Positions 43,587 through 52,003 of a DNA stretch of 64,000 nucleotides are shown here, piece after piece (within the stretch, counting starts at the first letter, position 1; each line of letters opens with the position of its first letter). The DNA is taken from assembly GCF_001730525.1 (NCBI RefSeq), contig NZ_MDFN01000014.1, positions 1 through 64,000 of the forward strand. The letters run 5' to 3'. The notes under the pieces are model-generated. The model was not told the DNA's origin. It saw only the letters and a list, made by a program, of their open reading frames with translations, and made no database searches. This stretch comes from Arcticibacter eurypsychrophilus. GTDB taxonomy: Bacteria > Bacteroidota > Bacteroidia > Sphingobacteriales > Sphingobacteriaceae. The position numbers and the translations under genes are program-made.

Positions 43587-44990
43587 TTAGATTAAATATT
43601 TATTTATCACTTCAATGATCGCTTTGTTTGATTGCAGCTGTGGCAAATACTCAAATAAGATCTCATGTTTGGTTGGATCAATTTTAAGCGCAATCTCCAA
43701 AGTCTCAATAGCTTCATTCAATTTTCCTGTTGCAATAATGTAGGCCACCATGCGGTAATACAGCTCTGCCGTGTCCGGATTATTCTTAATCCCTTCCTGA
43801 ATGGTTTCAGTAGCCTTTTCCAGCTCATTCGATTCATAAAGGACCGATGAGAAGTCAAGCCATGCATCTGTATCCAAAGGATTCAGTTCCACTACTTTCT
43901 GATAGGCCTTTTGCGAGGCGGCCAAATTTCCAAGTTTATAATTTGCATCTGCAATTCCAAACCAGTAATCAGGGAAGGACTCATCCGAATCTCGTGCTTT
44001 TTTAAAATAATGCAGCGATTCAAAAATCCGTCCTTCCGAATCAAGCGTCACACCAATTCCATACCAGGCGTCACCAAGTTCAGGATTGATCTTTACCGCT
44101 TTCTTATAGTAGGACCTGGCTTTCTCCATTTGTTCCAGCTTTTCATAACACTCCCCTAAGGAACAGAACGTGTCCGCATTAGGTGGTTCATAACCCAATG
44201 AGAGCTTTAAAGTTTCAATCGCTTCCTCAAATTTATCCATATGGATCAGCGAATTGCCCTTGTTATAGTAGGCAGAAGAAAAGTCCTCCTTAATCAGGAT
44301 TGCATAATCATAGGCATCAACTGCTTTCTCATATAAATCCATTTTATGATAAGCATTACCCAGATTATACCAGGCCGGATAGGAGTAAGGCTCTTTGTCT
44401 ATATATTGCATATAGAAATCAATGCACTCATCCTGTCTGTTGGTTACATCATAACAAAATGCCAGTTCATAAAGTGCATCCTGATTCTCCATATTTTCCT
44501 CCAAAGCAAGGCGAAGGTTGACAATAGCACTTTCATAATCGTTCAGGTTTTGATAAACCAAAGCAATCTGAAGCAAAATCTCATCCGTGCTTTCTGCTAA
44601 CGAACAGGCTTTAAAGTAATTTTCTAGTGCCTCATGATGTCTTTCCAGTGATTCGTAGATATTTCCTCTTAAAAGGTAAATATCCGGATCCGATGGCTCT
44701 AATGTTTCTGCTTTAACTAAAGAAGCGAAGGCTCTTTCAGGCTCATTAGTGGCCATAAACAGCTGACACTGCTTAAGGAAAAAAGCGGAAGCAAAGGGAT
44801 GTTGGTTTATAGCAAATTCAACAACCTGTAAGGCCTTAACCGGGTCATTGTGCGAAATGTAATAATCAATGATGCTTTCAAATGCCCTTGAGTCGAAAAA
44901 AAGCTGATCTTCATTCCTGATCATCTCTTCATATCGCTCTACTGAAAACTTAGGATCTTCAGAGAATTCAAATTCAAAATCTTCTTCCAT
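43587..44990 (-). CDS. TPR repeat protein (467 aa)
   Basis: Cytoplasmic protein made almost entirely of about twelve tetratricopeptide repeats, for example YPAWYNLGNAYHKMDLYEKA, SSAYYNKGNSLIHMDKFEEA and GDAWYGIGVTLDSEGRIFES. The N-terminus is very acidic (MEEDFEFEFSEDPKFSVERY) and no signal or catalytic domain is present. Such conserved Bacteroidota proteins probably act as scaffolds; no partner can be named. It is transcribed alone, with its own terminator. Confidence 0.85.
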   Translation of the reverse strand: MEEDFEFEFSEDPKFSVERYEEMIRNEDQLFFDSRAFESIIDYYISHNDPVKALQVVEFAINQHPFASAFFLKQCQLFMATNEPERAFASLVKAETLEPSDPDIYLLRGNIYESLERHHEALENYFKACSLAESTDEILLQIALVYQNLNDYESAIVNLRLALEENMENQDALYELAFCYDVTNRQDECIDFYMQYIDKEPYSYPAWYNLGNAYHKMDLYEKAVDAYDYAILIKEDFSSAYYNKGNSLIHMDKFEEAIETLKLSLGYEPPNADTFCSLGECYEKLEQMEKARSYYKKAVKINPELGDAWYGIGVTLDSEGRIFESLHYFKKARDSDESFPDYWFGIADANYKLGNLAASQKAYQKVVELNPLDTDAWLDFSSVLYESNELEKATETIQEGIKNNPDTAELYYRMVAYIIATGKLNEAIETLEIALKIDPTKHEILFEYLPQLQSNKAIIEVINKYLI

Positions 44991-45323
44991 ATATACTATG
45001 TTTAAAGAACGCTTGTACTGGATATTAAGTATACCTTAAATAGTCCTGCAGGTTTTAATTTCAGCAAAATAATAAAAGGAAAAAATATAAAAATAATGAG
45101 TTTTCCACAATCGGCTCTCAAAAAAAGTAATCCACTATAAAACAAGGCACTAAAGTTTTAAATGTGGATAATTTCTTTTCTATACTTTAATCATGTCATC
45201 AATTTTCACAAAAATAACAATTTTTTTCTTAATAAGATTAATGATCCGGATTATGGCTTAATAGAGACTATTTGCAGATTTCAAGTAATTATGTTTGTTT
45301 TGTACCGTTAAACCATATACAAA
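44991..45323. other. AT-rich divergent intergenic region with DnaA-box-like sites
   Basis: A 333-bp region between divergent genes, with no gene. It contains a perfect DnaA-box consensus TTATCCACA on the minus strand (45163-45171) and two weaker plus-strand relatives, TTTTCCACA (45101-45109) and TAATCCACT (45128-45136), in a very AT-rich setting. A -7 element for the downstream gene is at 45290-45297. Whether the boxes are used is unknown. Confidence 0.5.
45290..45297 (+). promoter_or_regulatory. -7 element of the 112-aa gene
   Basis: TATGTTTG matches TAnnTTTG exactly, 26 bp before the ATG. TTTG at 45271-45274 is 15 bp upstream, closer than usual for a -33 box. Confidence 0.4.
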
Positions 45324-45662
45324 ATGAAACCTGCTGAGATTAATAAGAAGTGGACAGAGTTGCAGGTAAAGATTGCTGCTGATTTTGACACTGACCTGCC
45401 CGATATTAAAGTGATGCTCTTTTTAATAGGTGTTCAGGAATTGGGCAAGGGACCCAAAAAGTTCTCCAAAAGACAGAAAGAAGAATTAATGCATATTGCA
45501 AACTGCAGGTTATTCAGCGAACTGGGATTCTATGAGCTGGAGGGGCTGGATCAGGACGGCTGGCCGCATTGGAAACTAGCTAAACAGATGCCTAACTATA
45601 CGCTTATGGAGCAGGAAATGCTCATGAAAACACTTATACTAACGTATTTTGAACAAGAATGA
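45324..45662 (+). CDS. Conserved small protein, unknown function
   Basis: 112-aa cytoplasmic, mostly helical protein: KPAEINKKWTELQVKIAADF, LPDIKVMLFLIGVQELGKGP, LMHIANCRLFSELGFYELEG and ending in LMKTLILTYFEQE. There is no signal, membrane helix or known motif. Its good reading frame, upstream -7 element and 4-bp overlap (ATGA) with the following cyclophilin gene show that it is a real, translationally coupled gene. I do not recognise the family. Confidence 0.75.
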   Translation: MKPAEINKKWTELQVKIAADFDTDLPDIKVMLFLIGVQELGKGPKKFSKRQKEELMHIANCRLFSELGFYELEGLDQDGWPHWKLAKQMPNYTLMEQEMLMKTLILTYFEQE

Positions 45663-46453
45663 AACAGATAACCACCTTTTTATTAATTACCATATTGTTT
45701 TCCTCTTGCGTCCTATTGAAACCGGATGCTTCTCAAAAAAAAGCAGGGCAGGAGAGTAAACCGAACTTCTTCGATAATCTATTCAGCAAGAAAAACCAGA
45801 ATATTTATGTCCGGATCAGCACTTCGCAGGGCTCATCCATTGTTCGTCTTTATAAAGAAACTCCCAGGCATACGGCTAACTTTGTTAAACTCGCCAGGAG
45901 TGGTTATTTTAACGGAACGCTCTTTCATCGGGTGATGAAAGACTTCATGATCCAGGGAGGCGACCCTGATTCAAAACAGGCAAAGCCAGGTCAGTTACTT
46001 GGAGAAGGGGGACCTAAATACACCATCCCCGCAGAATTTAATCCTGCTTTATTTCATAAAAAAGGTGTTTTGGCTGCAGCAAGGGATGATAAACCTGAGA
46101 AAGCCTCAAGTGCCTCACAGTTTTACCTGGTGCAAGGGAAAACCTATACGGACGAAGAGCTTGACCGCGTAGAGAAAATCAAACTAAACGGAAGAAAAAT
46201 TCCTGCTTCACACCGAACCGTATACAAAACCATAGGAGGGGCTCCTTTTCTAGATATGAACTACACCGTATTCGGAGAGATTGTATCCGGCTATGATATG
46301 GTTGATAAAATTGCTGCCACTGAAACAGACCGAAATGACCGGCCTGTAAAAGATATTCCGATGCAAGTATCCGTACTGAAAGGAAAAGAAGTCCGTAAAC
46401 TCGAAAAACAACTTACTCAGGAGTCTTTCCGCCGTAAACTCATCATGAAATGA
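45659..46453 (+). CDS. Cyclophilin-type peptidyl-prolyl isomerase, lipoprotein
   Basis: Folding helper in the envelope. A lipoprotein signal (FLLITILFSSC) is followed by a short linker and the cyclophilin domain (about 48-250): RHTANFVKLARSGYFNGTLF, HRVMKDFMIQGGDPDSKQ (catalytic Arg in FHRVM), ASSASQFYLVQGK and NYTVFGEIVSGYDMVDKIA. A family-specific insert of about 35 residues lies before the last part (KIKLNGRKIPASHRTVYKTI). It overlaps the genes on both sides by 4 bp. Confidence 0.93.
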   Translation: MKQITTFLLITILFSSCVLLKPDASQKKAGQESKPNFFDNLFSKKNQNIYVRISTSQGSSIVRLYKETPRHTANFVKLARSGYFNGTLFHRVMKDFMIQGGDPDSKQAKPGQLLGEGGPKYTIPAEFNPALFHKKGVLAAARDDKPEKASSASQFYLVQGKTYTDEELDRVEKIKLNGRKIPASHRTVYKTIGGAPFLDMNYTVFGEIVSGYDMVDKIAATETDRNDRPVKDIPMQVSVLKGKEVRKLEKQLTQESFRRKLIMK

Positions 46454-47220
46454 AACTCATTACCTACAACGTCAACGGCATTCGTTCTGCTTTAAGTAAA
46501 GACTGGCTTACCTGGCTAGAGGCGGCAAACCCTGATATCATATGCTTACAGGAAATAAAAGCATCTCCTGATCAAATCATTACCGCTCTTCCTTTATTAG
46601 AAAAACTAGGGTATGAGCACTATTGGTACCCTGCCCAGAAAAAGGGATACAGCGGTACGGCTATCCTCTCTAAAATAAGTCCCACACATGTAGAATACGG
46701 CTGTGGCGATTGCGATTATGATTTTGAAGGCCGCGTGTTACGTGCCGATTTTGAAGGATTTTCGGTGTTAAGTACCTACTTCCCCTCGGGTTCCAGTGGC
46801 GATCTAAGACAAGCCTTTAAATATCGCTTTTTGAAAGATTTTCAGGTCTATGTCGATCAGCTGAAACTAAGCCGCCCCAACCTGATCATTTCCGGCGATT
46901 ATAATATCTGTCATAAACCCATTGATATCCATAATCCAAAATCAAATGCAAACTCTTCCGGCTTTTTACCCGAAGAAAGGGAGTGGATGGAAAACTTTAT
47001 CAACGCAGGCTTTGTCGACACTTTCCGTGAGTTTAATCCCGATCCGCACCATTATACCTGGTGGAGTTTCAGGGCTGGAGCACGAGCGAAGAACCTGGGC
47101 TGGCGCATTGACTATAATTTGGTATCTGAAGGATTGCGAAGTACTCTAAAGCGGTCATCTATCTTGTCGCAGGCAATTCATTCAGATCATTGTCCCGTGC
47201 TGGTAGAGTTCGATCTCTAA
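46450..47220 (+). CDS. xth: Exodeoxyribonuclease III
   Basis: AP endonuclease and 3'-5' exonuclease of base excision repair. The EEP fold begins MKLITYNVNGIRSALSKDW, with the metal Glu in CLQEIKASPDQ, the catalytic Asp/Asn in ISGDYNICHKPIDI, WRIDYNLVSEGLR and the final SDHCPVLVEFDL. 256 aa is normal. Its start overlaps the cyclophilin stop. It converges on the 5-formyltetrahydrofolate cyclo-ligase gene, with a repeat array between. Confidence 0.96.
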   Translation: MKLITYNVNGIRSALSKDWLTWLEAANPDIICLQEIKASPDQIITALPLLEKLGYEHYWYPAQKKGYSGTAILSKISPTHVEYGCGDCDYDFEGRVLRADFEGFSVLSTYFPSGSSGDLRQAFKYRFLKDFQVYVDQLKLSRPNLIISGDYNICHKPIDIHNPKSNANSSGFLPEEREWMENFINAGFVDTFREFNPDPHHYTWWSFRAGARAKNLGWRIDYNLVSEGLRSTLKRSSILSQAIHSDHCPVLVEFDL

Positions 47221-47316
47221 AAAAACTTACAGATTAACAGTTTACTTGTTCCATTTAGACCTAATCATCCGAGCTAATTTTGTACTATCTCGCTATTAAT
47301 TTTAGTGCACATTATA

Positions 47317-47381
47317 CGCACCTTGTCCGCACCTTCTCCGCACCTTGTTCGCTCCGAAGCATCAAAACTGCGATGAAGGTG
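47317..47381. repeat. Tandem 11-bp repeat with inverted copy
   Basis: Three units follow each other: CGCACCTTGTC (47317-47327), CGCACCTTCTC (47328-47338) and CGCACCTTGTT (47339-47349), then a degenerate CGCTCCGAAGC. GAAGGTGC at 47375-47382 is the inverse complement of GCACCTTC in unit two, so a hairpin is possible. It lies between convergent genes and differs in sequence from the 11-bp array at 16821-16965. Confidence 0.75.
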
Positions 47382-47441
47382 CAACACAGTTGCCTGTTAG
47401 ATAAAATCAAAACAATAATCAAGTAAGAAGTTTGGATGAAT

Positions 47442-48014
47442 TTAAAATTCCCAGATTTTGTTGGGAGTAACACAGCTATCCAGCGGAATATCAAATGCAT
47501 CATGAGGAAGGATGGAATCCTCTGGTGGAAAATAAGATAGACCAACTTTTGCTGCATCGGGGCGGCATTCGCTCATGAACCGATCATAAAAGCCCTTTCC
47601 ATATCCTAAGCGGTTTCCCTCCCGGTCGTAGGCAAGTAAAGGGATGAGGATCATATCTATTTTTTCTGCCGGGATATATTCTTCGGAATGGGGTTCGGTA
47701 ATACCCCAGGAGTTCATCACCAGAGTGGTGTTGGCTCTCCAGATGACATGCTGAAGGGAATAGTCGACTAAATTACTTTTTGGAAGTACAAGGGTAATGT
47801 TTGAGTGTTTTTCGCGGATCTGATTGACAATATGCAGGCAGTTGATCTCCTGTTTGCCAATGATGGGGTAGAAGATATGTAGATACTTTACCTTTTCGAA
47901 GTTCATCAAAGAGAACTGATGGGCAATTTCTAAACTCCATTGCTCCAATTGGTTGGGGTGGATCTGCTTTCTTTTTAAGGTATATTGCTTTCTTATTTCC
48001 TTCTTGTCCGGCAT
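47442..48014 (-). CDS. 5-formyltetrahydrofolate cyclo-ligase
   Basis: Converts 5-formyl-THF to 5,10-methenyl-THF with ATP. The start MPDKKEIRKQYTLKRKQI, the nucleotide site IPLLAYDREGNRLGYGKGFYDRF and the substrate block YFPPEDSILPHDAFDIPLD are all typical. 190 aa. It is the last gene of the lipid A operon, 20 bp after the ABC ATPase gene. Confidence 0.94.
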   Translation of the reverse strand: MPDKKEIRKQYTLKRKQIHPNQLEQWSLEIAHQFSLMNFEKVKYLHIFYPIIGKQEINCLHIVNQIREKHSNITLVLPKSNLVDYSLQHVIWRANTTLVMNSWGITEPHSEEYIPAEKIDMILIPLLAYDREGNRLGYGKGFYDRFMSECRPDAAKVGLSYFPPEDSILPHDAFDIPLDSCVTPNKIWEF

Positions 48015-48034
48015 AAATGAGGTTTTTGATCCGA

Positions 48035-48658
48035 TCAGTGTCTTTTATAGTCCGCTAATTGAAGTTCAAAATTACAGAAATCATATTCAAACTCCTGGTT
48101 GGAGCAGATAATCAGGGTACGGTTATTTCCAAATTGGGCCACAAGATCTTTGTACCAGATGATTCCGGCTACATCTAAATTGGAGGCAGGCTCATCAAGC
48201 AACACGACAGGCGTGTCGGAGCAGAGTGCGACAGCGAGTTTTACACGCTGTTTCATGCCTGATGAAAAGTATTTAATCAGTTTATCGGCAGACTTTTCCA
48301 GTCCCATAAGGGCAATAATGTCCTTTGGTTTAAGATGCTGTAAGGAAGATTTAAATTTAAAATGGAACTCAAGGAATTCGGTAAGTGTAAACTCTTCAAT
48401 TAATTCCATGTAAGGAGCCGCAATACTGAAATAAGGATAAACCTCGTCTATATCAATATTCTTATCCTGCGTGGTATAGGTTATGGTGCCACTGGAAGGA
48501 GTAAGACTTCCGGCAATCACCTGCAATAGGGTTGATTTGCCAGAGCCATTAATTCCTAATACGGCGTATGATTCCCCTTTTTCAAAGGTGTAATTCAGAT
48601 CCTCAAAGATCCATTCCCGATTAAAGCGCCGGCCAATATGATGTAGTGTGATTTCCAT
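48035..48658 (-). CDS. ABC transporter ATP-binding protein
   Basis: Single ATPase domain: Walker A GINGSGKSTLLQ, signature YFSSGMKQRVKLAVAL, Walker B PVVLLDEPASNLD. The FSSGMKQR signature places it with the CcmA/DrrA-like importer-exporter group. No permease is adjacent, so the transported substrate is unknown. 207 aa, short but complete. It sits after lpxA (25 bp) and may belong to envelope synthesis by context only. Confidence 0.9.
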   Translation of the reverse strand: MEITLHHIGRRFNREWIFEDLNYTFEKGESYAVLGINGSGKSTLLQVIAGSLTPSSGTITYTTQDKNIDIDEVYPYFSIAAPYMELIEEFTLTEFLEFHFKFKSSLQHLKPKDIIALMGLEKSADKLIKYFSSGMKQRVKLAVALCSDTPVVLLDEPASNLDVAGIIWYKDLVAQFGNNRTLIICSNQEFEYDFCNFELQLADYKRH

Positions 48659-48683
48659 TAGTACCGTACCGGCTTTTGTGTCG

Positions 48684-49466
48684 TTATGCCCCTTGGTATC
48701 CTTTCATTATACCACGGTTTGATGTTCTGATAAAGTCCAGAATCTCATCTCTGATTTCTGTTGGCTGATGTTCTGCTTCGATGATATCGAGCGCTACTGC
48801 CGTATTGTAGTTTTTTACAAACAGCGTACGGTAAATATCCTGAATTTCATTGATCTGTGTGTTGGTGTATCCTCTGCGTCGTAATCCTACAGAATTGATC
48901 CCTACATAAGAAAGTGGTTCGCGACCCGCTTTTACGTATGGAGGTACATCTTTTCTGACCAGGGAACCTCCGGTAATGAAGGCATGAGAACCTACTTTGC
49001 AGAATTGATGAATGGCTACCATTCCAGCTAACACGACATAGTCGCCTATGGTGATATGTCCGGCCAGGGTAGTGCTATTCGAAAAAATGCAATTATCACC
49101 TACCACACAGTCATGTGCGATATGGCAGTACGCCTGAATGAGGCAATTTTTACCGATAACAGTTTTCCATTTATCTTTTGTGCCCTTGTTTATGGTCACA
49201 CATTCGCGGATAGTGGTATTGTCGCCTATTTCGGCTGTTGTATCTTCGCCTTCGTATTTTAAGTCCTGGGGAATAGCAGAGATAACTGCTCCAGGAAAGA
49301 TCCGGCAGTTCTTGCCAATCCGGGCACCATCCATAATGGTTACGTTGGGACCAATCCAGGTACCTTCTCCGATAACAACGTTCTTATAAATGGTCACAAA
49401 AGGTTCAATGACCACATTGTCTGCAATCTTTGCCTCAGGATGTATATATGCTAATGGTTGGATCAT
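48684..49466 (-). CDS. lpxA: UDP-N-acetylglucosamine acyltransferase
   Basis: First step of lipid A synthesis: transfers a 3-hydroxyacyl chain from ACP to UDP-GlcNAc. Left-handed beta-helix of hexapeptide repeats (IADNVVIEPFVTIYKNVVIG onward). The catalytic His is in YCHIAHDCVVGDNCIF, and HQFCKVGSHAFITGG and GINSVGLRRRGYT are conserved. 260 aa. Its start overlaps the lpxC-fabZ stop by 4 bp. Confidence 0.96.
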   Translation of the reverse strand: MIQPLAYIHPEAKIADNVVIEPFVTIYKNVVIGEGTWIGPNVTIMDGARIGKNCRIFPGAVISAIPQDLKYEGEDTTAEIGDNTTIRECVTINKGTKDKWKTVIGKNCLIQAYCHIAHDCVVGDNCIFSNSTTLAGHITIGDYVVLAGMVAIHQFCKVGSHAFITGGSLVRKDVPPYVKAGREPLSYVGINSVGLRRRGYTNTQINEIQDIYRTLFVKNYNTAVALDIIEAEHQPTEIRDEILDFIRTSNRGIMKGYQGA

Positions 49467-50872
49467 TCTTCTTCGTTTTTAACTTTTACAATCTGAGCCA
49501 TCAGTTCGGCTTCCACAACTATTTTCTCGCCCACTCTTCCCACACCTTTCATTTGTGCAATGCCACGTCTTATCGGAGCCATCAGATCACATCTAAAAAC
49601 GATGATATCTCCTGGGGTCACCGGAGCTTTAAATCGTGCGTTCTCTATTTTTAGAAATAAAGTAAGCCAGTTCTTTGGATCGGGAACTGTGCTGAGCACT
49701 AAGATTCCTCCTGTTTGAGCCATTGCCTCAATTTGCAGAACACCTGGGAACAGGGGACTACCAGGGAAATGCCCACGGAAGAGATCTTCGTTCATGGTTA
49801 CATTTTTAACCCCGATCACATATGTTTTAGTCAGTTCCATGATCCGGTCGATCATCAGAAATGGCTGTCTGTGGGGCAAAATATTCATGATCTGTACCGT
49901 GTCGTATAAAGGGGGTACACTCGGATCGTAGGGTTTGTAGAGATTCTTTTTACGTTCTTTTTTAATCTGTGCTTTGATCTTCTTTCCAAAAGCAATGTTG
50001 GCAGCATGTCCCGGTCTGGCTGCCATAATGTGGCCCTTTAATGGAACTCCGATCAGGGCGAGGTCACCGATCATATCCAACAGTTTATGTCGGGCAGGCT
50101 CGTTTTGATGTCTCAACTCAATATTATTCAGAATTCCTTCCCGTGCTACATCAATATCTTCGCGGTTGAAGAGTTTGGCCAGATGTTTTAGTTCTTCTTT
50201 GCTGACCTCTTTGTCCACTACAACAATGGCATTATTTAAGTCGCCACCTTTAATCAGGTTATGCTCCAGTAAAGTTTCCAGTTCATGAAGAAAGCAAAAG
50301 GTTCTGCTTGATGCTATTTCTTTTTTAAACTCAGCGATGCTGGTGATTGCGGCATGCTGACTTCCCAGAATGGGAGAATTATAGTCAATCATACAGGTTA
50401 ACCGATATTCATCGTCAACAGGCATAGCTACCATTTCTACCTTTCTGTCGGCTTCGGTATAATGGATGTTAAAAGGGATATGATAGTATTCTCTTTCTGC
50501 GTCTTGTTCAACAAAACCGGCATCTTCCAAAGCATCGATGAACTGGATAGAGCTTCCATCCATAATAGGAGTTTCAGGTCCGTCAAGATCAATCAAAACA
50601 TTATCTACCTCTAATCCTACCAAAGCAGCTAAAACGTGTTCTATTGTGCTTACGCTTGCGCCATTCTGAGATATTGTAGTTCCTCTGGAGGTGTCCGTTA
50701 CATTGTCAACGTCTGCGTCAATAATGGGCTGACCTTCAATATCTATTCGTCTGAATTTATATCCATGATTTTCAGGTGCAGGATTAAAAGTCATATTTAC
50801 AGGTTGTCCTGTATGTAATCCTGTTCCTGAAACAGTGATTGCTGTTTTAATTGTTCTTTGTTTAACGTTCAT
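49463..50872 (-). CDS. lpxC-fabZ: Bifunctional UDP-3-O-acyl-N-acetylglucosamine deacetylase / 3-hydroxyacyl-ACP dehydratase
   Basis: Fusion common in Bacteroidota. The LpxC half (about 1-305) is a zinc deacetylase of lipid A synthesis, with VKQRTIKTAITVSGTGLHTG, STIEHVLAALVGLEVDN (zinc His), FCFLHELETLLEHNLIKGG and HKLLDMIGDLALIG. The FabZ half (about 325-470) dehydrates 3-hydroxyacyl-ACP: IMNILPHRQPFLMIDRIMEL with the catalytic His, and HFPGSPLFPGVLQIEAMAQ with the Glu. The start at 50872 (MNVKQRT) aligns with LpxC; an in-frame ATG at 50884 adds four residues. Sits between lpxD and lpxA. Confidence 0.96.
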   Translation of the reverse strand: MNVKQRTIKTAITVSGTGLHTGQPVNMTFNPAPENHGYKFRRIDIEGQPIIDADVDNVTDTSRGTTISQNGASVSTIEHVLAALVGLEVDNVLIDLDGPETPIMDGSSIQFIDALEDAGFVEQDAEREYYHIPFNIHYTEADRKVEMVAMPVDDEYRLTCMIDYNSPILGSQHAAITSIAEFKKEIASSRTFCFLHELETLLEHNLIKGGDLNNAIVVVDKEVSKEELKHLAKLFNREDIDVAREGILNNIELRHQNEPARHKLLDMIGDLALIGVPLKGHIMAARPGHAANIAFGKKIKAQIKKERKKNLYKPYDPSVPPLYDTVQIMNILPHRQPFLMIDRIMELTKTYVIGVKNVTMNEDLFRGHFPGSPLFPGVLQIEAMAQTGGILVLSTVPDPKNWLTLFLKIENARFKAPVTPGDIIVFRCDLMAPIRRGIAQMKGVGRVGEKIVVEAELMAQIVKVKNEEE

Positions 50873-50896
50873 ATCCTGATGCATGAGTATCAGTTT

Positions 50897-51931
50897 TTAT
50901 TTTGTGAATTCCTTTAATTTGCGTTCTAATTCTTCGACTTTACGTTCCAGTTCAGGGAGTCGGTTATAAATAACTTGTGCTCTCATCTGATTATTAAATG
51001 AAGTAGCAGGTGAGCCGGCCCACTTTTTATTTTCTTCCTGTATAGAACGGTTCACCCCTGATTGAGCCTGAATTTGTGAGCCTTTTGCAATCGTAATATG
51101 TCCCACAATACCAACCTGCCCACCAATAATAGATTGTTCGCCTATTTTAGTGCTTCCGGAAATTCCGGTTTGCGATGCAATGACGGCATTGGTATTGATT
51201 TCTACGTTATGAGCTATTTGAATCAGGTTATCCAGTTTTACTCCTTTTTTAATTAGCGTAGAACCCATGGTTGCCCGGTCAATACAGGTATTGGATCCTA
51301 TTTCAACATTGTCTTCAATAATTACATTCCCAATCTGGCTGATCTTGCTATAACTGCCATCTTCCAGAGGAGCAAATCCAAATCCGTCGCTGCCGATTAT
51401 AGCACCTGAATGTATGGTTACATTTGAGCCGATCTGGCTGTCGTAATACACCTTAACGCCGGGGAAAAGTGTTGTTCCTGATCCTACAGAGGCATTATCA
51501 CCTATATAGACCTGTGGATAGATCTTAGCATTATCACCAATAACCACATCAGCGCCGATATAGACGAACGCTCCGATATATACATCGGCTCCTATTTTGG
51601 CGGATGGATGTATAAAACAGGGTTGTTCAATGCCCGTTTTAGCAAGTTTAAAGGTATTGTAATGATGAAGGAGAACAGAAAATGCGGTATATGCATTCTC
51701 TACACGGATCAGGGTTGATGTTATTGGTGCAGTAGGTACAAAGTCATTACTGACGATTACAATAGAAGCATTTGTATGATAAATGAACTGTTCATACTTG
51801 GGGTTTGCCAAAAAAGACAAAGAGCCTTCCTGGGCTTCCTCGATCTTAGCCAGCTGATTTACTGTAACATCCGGATTCCCATCCACACTTCCATTAAGTA
51901 ATATTCCAATCTGTTGCGCAGTAAATTGCAT
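50897..51931 (-). CDS. lpxD: UDP-3-O-(3-hydroxyacyl)glucosamine N-acyltransferase
   Basis: Third acylation step of lipid A synthesis. An N-terminal uridine-binding domain (to about 100) is followed by hexapeptide repeats (HPSAKIGADVYIGAFVYIGA onward). The catalytic His region NLIQIAHNVEINTNAVIA and GQVGIVGHITIAKGSQI are conserved. The C-terminal helical tail (LPELERKVEELERKLKEFTK) forms the trimer coiled coil. 344 aa. It lies 72 bp after the HD gene and 24 bp before lpxC-fabZ. Confidence 0.96.
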   Translation of the reverse strand: MQFTAQQIGILLNGSVDGNPDVTVNQLAKIEEAQEGSLSFLANPKYEQFIYHTNASIVIVSNDFVPTAPITSTLIRVENAYTAFSVLLHHYNTFKLAKTGIEQPCFIHPSAKIGADVYIGAFVYIGADVVIGDNAKIYPQVYIGDNASVGSGTTLFPGVKVYYDSQIGSNVTIHSGAIIGSDGFGFAPLEDGSYSKISQIGNVIIEDNVEIGSNTCIDRATMGSTLIKKGVKLDNLIQIAHNVEINTNAVIASQTGISGSTKIGEQSIIGGQVGIVGHITIAKGSQIQAQSGVNRSIQEENKKWAGSPATSFNNQMRAQVIYNRLPELERKVEELERKLKEFTK

Positions 51932-52003
51932 CGGGTAAAGTTATATGTTATTAGTTTATGATCAAATTTGTAAATAATAGCTTCACAAATGAAGTTAATT
52001 TAA

